Part shown: positions 26,073-35,289 of the stretch, one piece after another | How the letters are laid out: each line of letters starts with the position of its first letter | Numbering within the stretch: the first letter of the stretch is position 1 | Notes under the pieces: generated by a model | Seen by the model: only the letters and a program-made list of their open reading frames with translations | Told to the model about the DNA's origin: nothing | Databases searched by the model: none | Position numbers and translations under genes: made by a program | NCBI GenBank assembly: GCA_964577985.1 | Contig: CAZOAR010000007.1 | Coordinates: 1-64,000, forward strand | DNA from: CAZOAR01 sp964577985 | Lineage (GTDB): Bacteria > Gemmatimonadota > CAZMKB01 > CAZNLH01 | Reading direction: 5' to 3' | DNA length: 64,000 bases

Positions 26073-26644
26073 TCGAGAGAACGGTGGTCAGGATATACGC
26101 TGAGGCGCTCTTTCAGATCGCCGACGAGAAGAAACGGGTAGAAGAGACCTGCGAGGAGCTCCGGGAACTCGAGAGCCTCTTCAATGGTTCGAAGGAGCTT
26201 TCCGCGTTCCTGATATCACCGCAGGTGGATCGGCGGGAGAAGAAACGCGTCGTGCAGAAGACACTCGGCCAGGCCTTCTCCCCTCAGATAATCCACTTCC
26301 TCCTGACGCTGATCGACAAGAACAGGGAGCCGCTGATCCCGTACATGGCAGACGAGTTCAAGGATATCCTCGACAGGATCCACAACAGGATCGATGTCGA
26401 AATCACCAGCGCCGTACCACTTCAGGAAGACGCCATCCGGAAGGTGAAGGAGACCCTCTCAAGATCTCTCGAGAAGGAGATAATCGTCCACACGAAGACG
26501 GACCCTGACATTATAGGGGGCATTGTCGTCAGGGTGGAGGACAGGGTACTGGATGGAAGTATTCTCGGACAGCTCGAGAGGCTCAGGATGCGGATGCTTG
26601 GAAAGGACAGAAGGAGAGTTACTGTAAATGAAGATTCGGCCTGA
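26069..26644 (+). CDS. atpH: F0F1 ATP synthase subunit delta
   Basis: Peripheral-stalk subunit of 191 residues that binds the top of the alpha3beta3 head. ARIYAEALF-like start (VRIYAEALFQIADEKKRVEE) and the C-terminal DPDIIGGIVVRVEDRVLDGSI are the two family signatures. Translation is coupled to atpF by an ATGA overlap and its end overlaps atpA by 17 bases. Confidence 0.95.
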   Translation: MIERTVVRIYAEALFQIADEKKRVEETCEELRELESLFNGSKELSAFLISPQVDRREKKRVVQKTLGQAFSPQIIHFLLTLIDKNREPLIPYMADEFKDILDRIHNRIDVEITSAVPLQEDAIRKVKETLSRSLEKEIIVHTKTDPDIIGGIVVRVEDRVLDGSILGQLERLRMRMLGKDRRRVTVNEDSA

Positions 26645-28169
26645 AGAGATAACCTCTGTCATCCGCAAGGAGATAGAGGCGTACGAAAAGGAGCTTGATG
26701 TCGAAGAGGTCGGGACAATTCTCGAAGTCGGAGATGGCATCGCTCGCATCTATGGACTGAACCGCACCATGGCCGGCGAGATGCTCGAATTCCCCGGAGA
26801 CGTGTATGGACTCGCGCTGAACCTGGAAGAGGACACTATCGGCGCGGTCATCCTGGGGGAATACATAGAACTCAAGGAGGGCGATATCGTCAAGCGGACA
26901 GGGCGAGTCCTCGAAGTCCCCGTAGGCAAAGGGCTGCTCGGTCGCGTCGTGGACCCGATGGGAAACCCCCTGGACGACAAGGGGCCGATCCAGGCGGAAG
27001 ACCACATGAAGATCGATATCAGGGCTCCGGGCGTCGTAGAGCGCCAGCCCGTAAAAGAGCCGCTCCAGACAGGTCTCAAGGCCATCGATTCGATGATTCC
27101 TATCGGACGAGGTCAGAGGGAGTTGATTATTGGCGACCGGAGCACCGGCAAGACCGCCGTCGCCATCGACACTATCATCAATCAGAAGGGCGCGGATGTA
27201 ATCTGTGTCTATGTCGCCATAGGCCAGAAGGCATCCACTGTGTCCCAGATCGTCCAGGGATTGAAGGAACATGGTGCCCTCGACTATACCATAGTCGTAT
27301 CCGCAACATCAGACAAGCCAGCTCCCATGCAGTATATCGCCCCATACTCGGGCTGCGCGATGGCGGAGCACTTTATGTACCACCAGAATCGCGCTACGCT
27401 CTGCGTCTACGACGATCTCTCCAAGCATGCCCAGGCATACCGCCAGCTCTCTCTTCTGCTGAGAAGACCGCCGGGTCGCGAAGCGTATCCCGGTGACATC
27501 TTCTACCTCCACTCGAGGCTCCTGGAGAGGGCGGCCAAGCTCTCGGATGAAGAGGGTGGAGGCTCGCTGACAGCGTTGCCGATAATCGAGACGCAGGCGG
27601 GTGATATCTCCGCGTACATTCCGACGAACGTCATTTCCATCACGGACGGTCAGATTTATCTCGTCACGGATCTATTCTACGCGGGTGTCAGGCCGGCCAT
27701 TGATGTGGGTTATTCCGTCTCACGAGTCGGGGGGAACGCGCAGAACAAGGCGATGAAGAAGGTGGCAGGACGGCTCCGGCTGGACCTGGCTCAGTTCAGA
27801 GAGCTGGAGGCGTTCGCTCAGTTCGGCCAGGAACTCGACAAGGCGAGCCAGCAGCAGTTGACCCGAGGAGAGCGGATGGTTGAGATCCTCAAGCAGGGAC
27901 AGTACAAGCCAATGCCCGTGGAGGATCAGGTCCTCATCATTCAGGCGGGGACCAGCGGCGCGCTCGACGATGTCCCGATAGACCTTGTCAGGAAATTCGA
28001 GACCGCGTTCATTGAACATATGAGGGCGAAGAAGAGCGAGATAATAGAGGAGGTAGCAACAAAGAAAGAGATCTCGGCAGAGCTGGAGAAGAAGATCAAC
28101 AAAACCATCTCCGCGTTCAAGGCCTCGTTCATGGCCTCCGAGGCGAAAGCATCTAAAGGGAAGAGCTGA
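26628..28169 (+). CDS. atpA: F0F1 ATP synthase subunit alpha
   Basis: Non-catalytic nucleotide-binding subunit, 513 residues. GDRSTGKTAVAIDTI is the P-loop region near residue 170, followed by VYVAIGQKASTV, YDDLSKHAQAYRQLSLLLRRPPGREAYPGD and the arginine-finger segment PAIDVGYSVSRVGG. GGAGAG lies nine bases before ATG, inside the end of atpH. The C-terminal lysine-rich tail is slightly longer than in E. coli. Confidence 0.97.
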   Translation: MKIRPEEITSVIRKEIEAYEKELDVEEVGTILEVGDGIARIYGLNRTMAGEMLEFPGDVYGLALNLEEDTIGAVILGEYIELKEGDIVKRTGRVLEVPVGKGLLGRVVDPMGNPLDDKGPIQAEDHMKIDIRAPGVVERQPVKEPLQTGLKAIDSMIPIGRGQRELIIGDRSTGKTAVAIDTIINQKGADVICVYVAIGQKASTVSQIVQGLKEHGALDYTIVVSATSDKPAPMQYIAPYSGCAMAEHFMYHQNRATLCVYDDLSKHAQAYRQLSLLLRRPPGREAYPGDIFYLHSRLLERAAKLSDEEGGGSLTALPIIETQAGDISAYIPTNVISITDGQIYLVTDLFYAGVRPAIDVGYSVSRVGGNAQNKAMKKVAGRLRLDLAQFRELEAFAQFGQELDKASQQQLTRGERMVEILKQGQYKPMPVEDQVLIIQAGTSGALDDVPIDLVRKFETAFIEHMRAKKSEIIEEVATKKEISAELEKKINKTISAFKASFMASEAKASKGKS

Positions 28170-28181
28170 GGATAACAGAGG

Positions 28182-29060
28182 ATGGCCAGGGCAAGAGAAA
28201 TAAAACGACGAATCAAGAGTATCAAGAGTACTCAGCAGATCACGAAGACCATGGAAATGGTCTCGACATCGAAGCTGAAGAAGGCTCAGACCAGGCTCAT
28301 CGATTCCCGCCCGTACAACGCCGCCCTGAGGGAGATGACGACCGATCTCCTCAGGGGACTCGGAGGGAAGAGTGCCGATCCGCTGATGCAGTCGTACGCC
28401 GATGTGAAATCGGTTATCCTGTTGCTGATCACATCGAACAGGGGGCTCTGCGGCGCATTCAACAATAATCTCATCCGTCTCTGCCGGGAAACCATAGACA
28501 GTTTTCGCGAGCGGGGAATCGAGGTCCGGCTCTTCATCTCCGGCAAGAAGGGGACTTCCGCCATTCGCTACATGAAATACCCGATAGAAGAATCGTTTAC
28601 CGAACTCTCGGAACTCCCCGCGATCGAGACCCTCACCCCGCTGACGGAGAAAATGATCGAGGAATTCTCCTCCGGTCGCGCGCAGGAAGTGCATCTCATA
28701 TACAGCGCTTTTCAGTCCGTGATGAGCCAGAAGCCGGCACTCGAAAGAGTCCTGCCCATCGGCGAGCAGAGCTCAGCCTCGGAAACCACCACCGGGGAGG
28801 ACAGATACATTATAGAGCCCTCGGCGGAGTCGATTCTGGAGAGTCTGTTGCCCGCTTTCGTGAGGAACATGGTCTATCAGGCGTTTCTCGAGACGCACAC
28901 GAGTGAACATGGTGCCCGGAGAACAGCGATGAAATCGGCGTCAGAAAACGCCGACGACATGATCACAACGCTAACCAGATGGTATAACCGGGCGCGGCAG
29001 GCGCAGATCACCCAGGAGCTCTCGGAGATCGTCAGCGGAGCGGAGGCACTGAAGGGATGA
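28182..29060 (+). CDS. atpG: F0F1 ATP synthase subunit gamma
   Basis: Central rotor shaft, 292 residues. The N-terminal helix begins ARAREIKRRIKSIKSTQQIT with KTMEMVSTSKLKKAQ, and the C-terminal helix ends with RQAQITQELSEIVSGAEAL, both strongly conserved. LLITSNRGLCGAFNNNLIR marks the globular domain. It follows atpA by 12 bases, and 95 bases without a gene separate it from atpD. Confidence 0.97.
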   Translation: MARAREIKRRIKSIKSTQQITKTMEMVSTSKLKKAQTRLIDSRPYNAALREMTTDLLRGLGGKSADPLMQSYADVKSVILLLITSNRGLCGAFNNNLIRLCRETIDSFRERGIEVRLFISGKKGTSAIRYMKYPIEESFTELSELPAIETLTPLTEKMIEEFSSGRAQEVHLIYSAFQSVMSQKPALERVLPIGEQSSASETTTGEDRYIIEPSAESILESLLPAFVRNMVYQAFLETHTSEHGARRTAMKSASENADDMITTLTRWYNRARQAQITQELSEIVSGAEALKG

Positions 29061-29155
29061 GCCCCGCATATCATCATTATGAAGGGTCGGCTTTTCGCAC
29101 GACGATATATGACAGGTTGCACGCGTAGAGCGAAAACAGAGATGAGAGGAAATCA

Positions 29156-30646
29156 ATGGACCACGAAAAGATAACGGAAGAGAAGGCGAACGTGAAGCAG
29201 AGCGGGGCCGTGGCGAGTGAAGGGAAACCCGGAGATGTCAATATCGGCCGGGTAGCACAGGTGATCGGCCCTGTCATTGACGTCGAGTTCGAATCGGAGA
29301 AGCTGCCGGAGATCTATACGGCGCTCACGATCGACGAAGAACTCGACGGCCAGAAGATCCGGCTTACCGCGGAAGTGCAGCAGCATCTGGGTCGCAATCA
29401 GGTGAAGGCTGTGGCGCTCTCTTCGACAGATGGCGTAAGCAGGGGCATGAAGGTGATCGACACGGGAGCACCGATCACGATCCCCGTCGGCGAGGAGTGC
29501 CTGGGACGCCTTTTCAATCTCCTCGGTGAGACAATCGACAACGAGCCGCCGGTCAAGGCATCTGAGCAATATCCGATTCACCAGGAATCTCCGGCATTCA
29601 GCGACCTCGACCCGAAGACGGAGATCTTCGAGACGGGCATCAAGGTCATCGACTTGCTCGCCCCATACGTCAAGGGTGGGAAGACAGGGCTCTTCGGAGG
29701 CGCGGGAGTTGGTAAGACAGTTGTAATCATGGAGTTGATCCATAACATAGCCACAGCCCACGGCGGAACATCCGTGTTCAGCGGTGTAGGAGAACGGACG
29801 AGGGAAGGTAACGACCTCTGGCTCGAGATGAAACAGTCGGGTGTGCTGGACAAGACATGTCTCGTCTTCGGCCAGATGAACGAGCCACCCGGAGCCAGGC
29901 TGAGGGTAGCTCTCACGGGCCTGACTATGGCGGAATATTTCAGGGATCAGGGCCAGGACGTCCTTCTGTTCATTGACAACATCTTCCGCTTCGTGCAGGC
30001 GGGTTCTGAGGTATCTGCCCTTCTCGGGCGCATGCCTTCGGCCGTGGGGTATCAGCCCACGCTCGGCACCGAAATGGGCGAACTCCAGGAGCGGATCACC
30101 TCGACAAAGAGGGGATCCATCACCTCCGTCCAGGCAATTTACGTCCCGGCCGACGATTTGACCGATCCCGCTCCCGCGACCACGTTCGCACACCTTGACG
30201 CCACGACGGTCCTGTCGAGGCAGATCGCGGAACTCGGTATCTACCCGGCTGTGGACCCGCTTGATTCCACGTCAAGGATAATGGATCCGAGGTTTCTGGG
30301 AGATGAGCACTACGAAGTAGCCCGAGAGGTCCAGAGAATCCTCCAGAGATACAAGGGTCTTCAGGATATTATCGCGATCCTGGGGATGGATGAATTGTCT
30401 GAAGAAGACAAGGAGGCCGTCCAGCGGGCGAGGCGCATCCAGAAGTTCCTTTCGCAGCCCTTCTTTGTGGCGGAAGAGTTCACGGGGAGAAAAGGACGAT
30501 ATGTCTCGCTCCAGGAGACGATCCGGAGCTTCAAGGAGGTCGTTGAGGGTAAATGGGATCACCTGCCTGAACAGGCCTTCTACATGGTCGGCGGCATCGA
30601 GGAAGTGGCGGAACAGGCCAAGGAGATGGAGGGCTCCGACCAGTGA
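29156..30646 (+). CDS. atpD: F0F1 ATP synthase subunit beta
   Basis: Catalytic subunit, 496 residues. GGAGVGKTVVIMELI is the P-loop, GVGERTREGNDL holds the catalytic glutamate, and FRFVQAGSEVSALLGRMPSAVGYQPTL is diagnostic. The protein carries about 28 polar residues before the usual GRVAQVIGPVIDVEF, a longer N-terminus than most; a GAGAGG lies before the ATG used here, so the extension appears genuine. A perfect inverted repeat begins inside its last codons. Confidence 0.97.
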   Translation: MDHEKITEEKANVKQSGAVASEGKPGDVNIGRVAQVIGPVIDVEFESEKLPEIYTALTIDEELDGQKIRLTAEVQQHLGRNQVKAVALSSTDGVSRGMKVIDTGAPITIPVGEECLGRLFNLLGETIDNEPPVKASEQYPIHQESPAFSDLDPKTEIFETGIKVIDLLAPYVKGGKTGLFGGAGVGKTVVIMELIHNIATAHGGTSVFSGVGERTREGNDLWLEMKQSGVLDKTCLVFGQMNEPPGARLRVALTGLTMAEYFRDQGQDVLLFIDNIFRFVQAGSEVSALLGRMPSAVGYQPTLGTEMGELQERITSTKRGSITSVQAIYVPADDLTDPAPATTFAHLDATTVLSRQIAELGIYPAVDPLDSTSRIMDPRFLGDEHYEVAREVQRILQRYKGLQDIIAILGMDELSEEDKEAVQRARRIQKFLSQPFFVAEEFTGRKGRYVSLQETIRSFKEVVEGKWDHLPEQAFYMVGGIEEVAEQAKEMEGSDQ

Positions 30647-30672
30647 TGCATCTCACGAGCCGATCACTGGTC
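30638..30672 (+). promoter_or_regulatory. Perfect inverted repeat across the atpD stop codon
   Basis: GACCAGTGAT (30638-30647) and ATCACTGGTC (30663-30672) are perfect 10-base complements around a 15-base loop; the atpD stop TGA lies in the left arm. No T run follows, so it is not a simple terminator. It could be an RNA processing or stability element in the unusually long atpD-atpC gap. Confidence 0.55.
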
Positions 30673-30806
30673 CCGACGATCCGGGAGGCCCATGGCTGTG
30701 TTTCTCACGCTCGAAGTGCCCGTGGGTACGCACTGCGTCGTCGCGCCAGGCAGGGAACCTTGATAGATCCACATAATTGTCAACGAACTCAGGAGAAGGT
30801 ACGCTG

Positions 30807-31208
30807 ATGCCGGACAACACGGGGAAGATACACCTCAAGATACTCACCCCCGAGAAGACCCTCTTCGAGAAAGACGTTGATTCGGTCGTCCTGACGGCGC
30901 ATGACGGTGAGATGGGCTTCCTCCCGAAGCATGCCCCACTGATAACGTCTTTGGGCATCGGCGAATTGAGGGCGACTACCGGGAGTGAAAAGCTGCATTT
31001 CGCCACTCACAACGGCTTCGCCCGCATGGAGGACAATCATCTCCTCGTGCTGGCGGACGTCGCGGAGAGTCCCGCTGAGATAGATGTCGCCAGGGCGCAG
31101 GAGGCGCTGGCGCGGGCGCGGGAAGAGGGGCGCAAAAAAGGTGGCTACGAATATCTTCGAGCGGTGCAGCGAGCAAGAACACGCCTGAAAATCCTTCCCG
31201 GGAAGTAG
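30807..31208 (+). CDS. atpC: F0F1 ATP synthase subunit epsilon
   Basis: Rotor and regulatory subunit, 133 residues. The beta-sandwich has LTPEKTLFEKDVDSVVL and GEMGFLPKHAPLIT; the C-terminal helical hairpin (AQEALARAREEG and RAVQRARTRLKI) is complete, so the inhibitory epsilon conformation is possible. ATG 30807 has AGGAGAAGG upstream; an in-frame TTG at 30777 lacks a site. The 160-base gap from atpD is longer than is usual for this pair. Confidence 0.94.
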   Translation: MPDNTGKIHLKILTPEKTLFEKDVDSVVLTAHDGEMGFLPKHAPLITSLGIGELRATTGSEKLHFATHNGFARMEDNHLLVLADVAESPAEIDVARAQEALARAREEGRKKGGYEYLRAVQRARTRLKILPGK

Positions 31209-31324
31209 CCCCGCGGCGAACGTTGCATGTCTGGCGACACAGGGCCATGTCGATACTTATCCCGCAGTTGCATAACCTGGTGAAAATAGGCAGATTAACT
31301 TGATCACTGTTACGAAAGGGTTCG

Positions 31325-33376
31325 GTGTCTGGTCAAATGAGAAGAATTAGACCGTTTTTTCAGCTCAAGGTGGCGCTTCTGGCGGCGGCATTCGTGACGG
31401 CCCCCCACCTCCTCTCCCCATTTGGCCCGCACGAGGCTATCGCCTCCGGGGCGGTATCCCCCGAGAGGGTCATTGTCCTCGGTTTTGATGGGGCAGATCC
31501 GAACCTCATGGCGAAATGGATTGACGAGGGTCAGCTTCCCAATCTGAAGAAGTTATCGGAGACCGGCTACTTCCATCCGCTCAGGACAACCAATCCGCCT
31601 CAGTCTCCTGTCGCCTGGTCATCCTTTACAACAGGCACGTGGCCTGGAGATCACGGAATATTTGACTTTCTCAGGAGGGATCCAAAGACCTACATGCCGG
31701 ACGTCTCGTATCTTTCGACCGTGAAACCGACGTTCCATTTTTTTGACCTGCTCCTCGACGAGCCCGCGAAGGCGATAAACAGACGGCGGGGAGAGCCCTT
31801 CTGGAAAACAGCGAGCGATCAGGGCCACCGGGTGGTTGTCCTGAGTGTTCCATACAGCTTTCCACCGGATACCCTGCCTGAGGGAAAAATGTTGTCTGGG
31901 CTTGGAGTCCCCGACCTGAGGGGTACCAACAGCACTTTCACATTCTTCGGGACCAACATTACAGCGTCAGAGGCAGCCAGGGGCGCGGGCGGCGCTAAGT
32001 TTGTCAGGATCAGAAAGAGTGGCTCGAAACCGATTGAGACGGTTGTTGAAGGCCCGGTAGACCCGACAGCGGAGGAATACACGAGACTGACGGTGCCTCT
32101 CACGTTCGAGGTGAACGGCCAGGCCTCGTCAATAGGCATCTCGATGCAGGGGCAGACCGAGAACGTCAAGAAGGGCGAGTGGAGTCCCTGGTTCGAGATA
32201 TCATACAAGATAACTCCTTTCTACACGATAAGCGGAATATGCCGCTTCTATGTCAAGCAGGTAGCGCCTGAGGTGCAGGTCTACCTGTCGCCGCTCAGCT
32301 ATCACCCGGACGATCCCTATATCCCTTTCACCTACCCCCGCTCGTTCTCCAGCGAACTCAAGGAAAAGGTGGGGTTCTTCAAGGCCGTAGGATGGGTCCA
32401 TGACACGTCGGCGCTAAACTCCGAGAAGATCACGGAGGATCAGTTCCTCGACGAGATGCGTCAGATTATGGACAAGCGTCGGGAGATCACGCTCCGCTGT
32501 CTCGAAGACGAAAACTTCGAGCTTCTGATCTCAGTCTTTACCGCCACCGATCGCGTGTCCCACATGTTCTGGCGCCTTACAGACCCGCTGCATCCGAGGT
32601 ACGACGAGGATCTGGCAGGGAAATATGGCGACGCCATCCTCAATACTTACAAGAGGATGGACGATATCGTCGGTGAGATAATGGATAAACACGTCGACGA
32701 GAAGACCGTTCTGATGATCGTTTCAGACCATGGTTTTCACAGCTACCGGTACGGGCTCAACGTCAACACCTGGCTCGTGCGGAATGGCTATATGTTCCTG
32801 AAAGGGATGGTCGCGGGCAGGGATATTCCGGATAAGCTCTTCAGCAGCAGGGAGTTCTTCCCCAACGTCGACTGGAAAAGGACCAGGGCGTACGCTATCG
32901 GTACCGGCCAGGTATTTATAAATCTCAAGGGCAGAGAGGGCCAGGGGATTGTAAAACCCGGTGAAGAGGAGGATGCTCTGATCCAGGAAATAAAGACGAA
33001 GCTCCTGGCGATCGAAGACCCGGCGACCGGCGTCAAGGTCCTCTCCAATGTATATCTGAAGGAAGGAGAATCTCTGGGCGCGTCATCCGGGAAAGCGCCC
33101 GATATCCAGCTCGCCTTCAGGGAGGGCTACTGCACGTCATGGGAGACCCGCCTCGGCGGTATACCGAAGGAGCTGTTCCTCCCGAATGAGAAGAAGTGGA
33201 GCGGTGAGCACGCGGCCTCCGATGTCGCGGAGACGAGTGGAATCTTCTTCTCGAGCGTAAAGCCATCCGATCTGGAACCGAGAATTGTTGACGTCTCGGT
33301 GACTGCTCTTGAACTCCTCGGAGCGAGTAGGAAACCTGAAATGAAAGGGGTTAACCTCTTTGACGTTGCGCATTAG
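31325..33376 (+). CDS. Exported type I phosphodiesterase/nucleotide pyrophosphatase-like enzyme
   Basis: Alkaline-phosphatase-superfamily hydrolase of 683 residues with a signal peptide (about 1-40, LLAAAFVTAPHLL, cut near AIASG). VIVLGFDGADP near residue 50 gives the first metal site, NPPQSPVAWSSFTTG the nucleophile region, and IVSDHGFHSY near residue 470 the second metal site. A beta-rich insert lies between about 215 and 330. GTG 31325 has AAAGGG five bases upstream; ATG 31337 is an alternative. The substrate is unknown. Its neighbour is a paralogue without a signal peptide. Confidence 0.82.
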   Translation: MSGQMRRIRPFFQLKVALLAAAFVTAPHLLSPFGPHEAIASGAVSPERVIVLGFDGADPNLMAKWIDEGQLPNLKKLSETGYFHPLRTTNPPQSPVAWSSFTTGTWPGDHGIFDFLRRDPKTYMPDVSYLSTVKPTFHFFDLLLDEPAKAINRRRGEPFWKTASDQGHRVVVLSVPYSFPPDTLPEGKMLSGLGVPDLRGTNSTFTFFGTNITASEAARGAGGAKFVRIRKSGSKPIETVVEGPVDPTAEEYTRLTVPLTFEVNGQASSIGISMQGQTENVKKGEWSPWFEISYKITPFYTISGICRFYVKQVAPEVQVYLSPLSYHPDDPYIPFTYPRSFSSELKEKVGFFKAVGWVHDTSALNSEKITEDQFLDEMRQIMDKRREITLRCLEDENFELLISVFTATDRVSHMFWRLTDPLHPRYDEDLAGKYGDAILNTYKRMDDIVGEIMDKHVDEKTVLMIVSDHGFHSYRYGLNVNTWLVRNGYMFLKGMVAGRDIPDKLFSSREFFPNVDWKRTRAYAIGTGQVFINLKGREGQGIVKPGEEEDALIQEIKTKLLAIEDPATGVKVLSNVYLKEGESLGASSGKAPDIQLAFREGYCTSWETRLGGIPKELFLPNEKKWSGEHAASDVAETSGIFFSSVKPSDLEPRIVDVSVTALELLGASRKPEMKGVNLFDVAH

Positions 33377-33378
33377 TT

Positions 33379-33471
33379 GTCATTCCCGCTTGCCGGGAAT
33401 ATCTCTTATGAAGGATGCCGGACACGCCGGCATGACAGACGCTGTGGTGATTCCGGACAAGCCGGCATGGC
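33379..33471. repeat. Three copies of a 22-base palindromic repeat
   Basis: A 22-base hairpin unit occurs at 33379-33400 (inverted), 33415-33436 and 33450-33471 (direct). The last two read ATGCCGGACACGCCGGCATG plus AC and ATTCCGGACAAGCCGGCATG plus GC; the reverse complement of the first reads ATTCCCGGCAAGCGGGAATG plus AC. Each can fold on its own with a five-base loop. It resembles REP-type extragenic palindromes and lies directly after a stop codon. Confidence 0.75.
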
Positions 33472-33551
33472 AAACCGCAGTGTTATTTTAGAGCGTGCTC
33501 AACTATTTCTGACGTTGTGTCAGGAATAGATCGTGACTCAGAACGGAGTGA

Positions 33552-35222
33552 ATGGTAATCATGAAGACAATATTGTTAGGCCTCGACGGCGCGACATTCG
33601 ATAACATTAAGCCCTGGGCCGAAGAAGGCCTGATGCCCAACTTCAAGAAAGCGATGGAGGCGGGTACATGGGGAGAGCTGAGGTCAACCATCCCGCCGAC
33701 GACCCCGCCGGCGTGGGCGACGACCGTTACGGGAAAAAATCCCGGGAAGCATGGGATCTATGACTTCCGGGAATCGTTTCTCTTCGATCCAAGGAGGCCG
33801 ATCATCAACTCCAGGTCGATCAGAGCGGCGAAGTTGTGGCACATCCTCAACAATCTCGGCAAGAAGGTCGGGGTCATGAATGTCCCGATCACATATCCAC
33901 CCGAAGAGGTCGACGGCTTCATGATCTCAGGTATGATGACACCGTCACCTGACCACGACTACACCCATCCGAAAAGCCTCAAGGAAGAGATTAAGGCTGC
34001 CGTGGGTGACTATGTCCCTAACATCGATATACCGCAGTACGATGTGGAGTTCCTCGATGACGCCATGAGGTTTTTCAAGGACATGCGTTACTGTTTCGAG
34101 AAGCGGCGCGACGCGTTCTTCTGGCTGCTGGAGAATAAGGAGTGGGATTTCTTCATGCCGGTCTTCGTAATCACCGACCGGATCGGTCACCTCTTCTGGA
34201 AATACCTTTCACCGGACAGCAAGAAGTTTTACAACCACAAGAACGCGGAGAGGATCCGCCAGGAGATCAGGGATTGCTACGGGCTGGTCGATGACATGTT
34301 CGGCATGCTGCTGGAAAGACTCGACGACGACACTACGCTTGTGGTAATGTCGGACCACGGCTTCGGATACACCTACAAGTGGATCAACGTCAACAGGTGG
34401 CTCAGGGATATCGGCCTCCTGACCCTCCAGGGCAGCGTGTCGTGGAAGAAATCACTCTTCTTCTCGATCATGCAGCTCAATGACTCCCGCCTCGTCAAGA
34501 CACTCATTCCGGACGCCGTACAGAGTGCTCTACGCGGGAAGATCCGCAAGGGACGTGGCACGCTCAAGACCGACGTGGACTCGACGATAGACTGGACCAG
34601 GACAAAGGCGTTCTTCGCCAGTATACCGACGCAGGGGATATTCATCAATGTCAGGAAAGAGGGTGTCAACGGCATCGTCAACCCGGGGAAGGAATACAAC
34701 GAGCTGAGGGACCTCATAAAGAAGAAACTCTACGAGATAAAGGACCCTGACACCGGAGAGCAGGCGATCCAGAAGGTGATATTCCGTGAAGAGATATACA
34801 GCGGGCCTGAGATGGAGATGGCCCCGGATATCCTCTTCGTCTCTCACGATTACGGCTATCTCGGTCGACAACTCTTCGGCGCAAAGAAGTGGATAGAGAC
34901 AAGCGAGAACCTGGCAAACGGTTTTCACCGCATGAATGGCGTCTTCATGGCGTTTGGCAAAAACATCAAGGAAGGCTACAAGGTGGAAGGAGCCGGGCTG
35001 GAGAATATCGCCCCGACGATCCTGCACGCGATGGGTTTCCCGGTGCCGGACGACATGGACGGGGAAGTACTCACCTCTATCATGAAGGATGACTGGCTCA
35101 AGGCGCATCCCGTCAAGATAGAGCCGCCCGACAAGTTCACGGGCAAGGATCGCGACGTCTATTCGGACGACGAAGAGGATGTTATCAAGGATCGTCTCGC
35201 GGGACTCGGATATATCGAATAG
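33552..35222 (+). CDS. Type I phosphodiesterase-like enzyme, no signal peptide
   Basis: The 556-residue paralogue of the preceding exported enzyme begins MVIMKTILLGLDGATFDNI, so the first metal motif is right at the N-terminus and no export signal is present. STIPPTTPPAWATTVTGKN is the nucleophile region, and VMSDHGFGYTYKWINVNRWL the second metal site. The end LAGLGYIE matches the tail seen in the sulfatase-like protein two genes on. GGAG lies upstream of two close ATGs (33552 and 33561). Likely cytoplasmic; substrate unknown, possibly a nucleotide-linked or lipid-linked phosphodiester. Confidence 0.82.
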   Translation: MVIMKTILLGLDGATFDNIKPWAEEGLMPNFKKAMEAGTWGELRSTIPPTTPPAWATTVTGKNPGKHGIYDFRESFLFDPRRPIINSRSIRAAKLWHILNNLGKKVGVMNVPITYPPEEVDGFMISGMMTPSPDHDYTHPKSLKEEIKAAVGDYVPNIDIPQYDVEFLDDAMRFFKDMRYCFEKRRDAFFWLLENKEWDFFMPVFVITDRIGHLFWKYLSPDSKKFYNHKNAERIRQEIRDCYGLVDDMFGMLLERLDDDTTLVVMSDHGFGYTYKWINVNRWLRDIGLLTLQGSVSWKKSLFFSIMQLNDSRLVKTLIPDAVQSALRGKIRKGRGTLKTDVDSTIDWTRTKAFFASIPTQGIFINVRKEGVNGIVNPGKEYNELRDLIKKKLYEIKDPDTGEQAIQKVIFREEIYSGPEMEMAPDILFVSHDYGYLGRQLFGAKKWIETSENLANGFHRMNGVFMAFGKNIKEGYKVEGAGLENIAPTILHAMGFPVPDDMDGEVLTSIMKDDWLKAHPVKIEPPDKFTGKDRDVYSDDEEDVIKDRLAGLGYIE

Positions 35223-35289
35223 CTGCTACGATTCCGGACAGAATCGAGGACGAGCAATGGAAAAACAGTTGGGAAAGAGACGTTAGAGA

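Noticed and set aside
29153..30193. 346-codon minus-strand frame opposite atpD
   Set aside because: It is a shadow of the highly conserved beta subunit.
33379..33471. CRISPR array
   Set aside because: Only three imperfect palindromic copies with one inverted, spacers of 13-14 bases and no cas genes.
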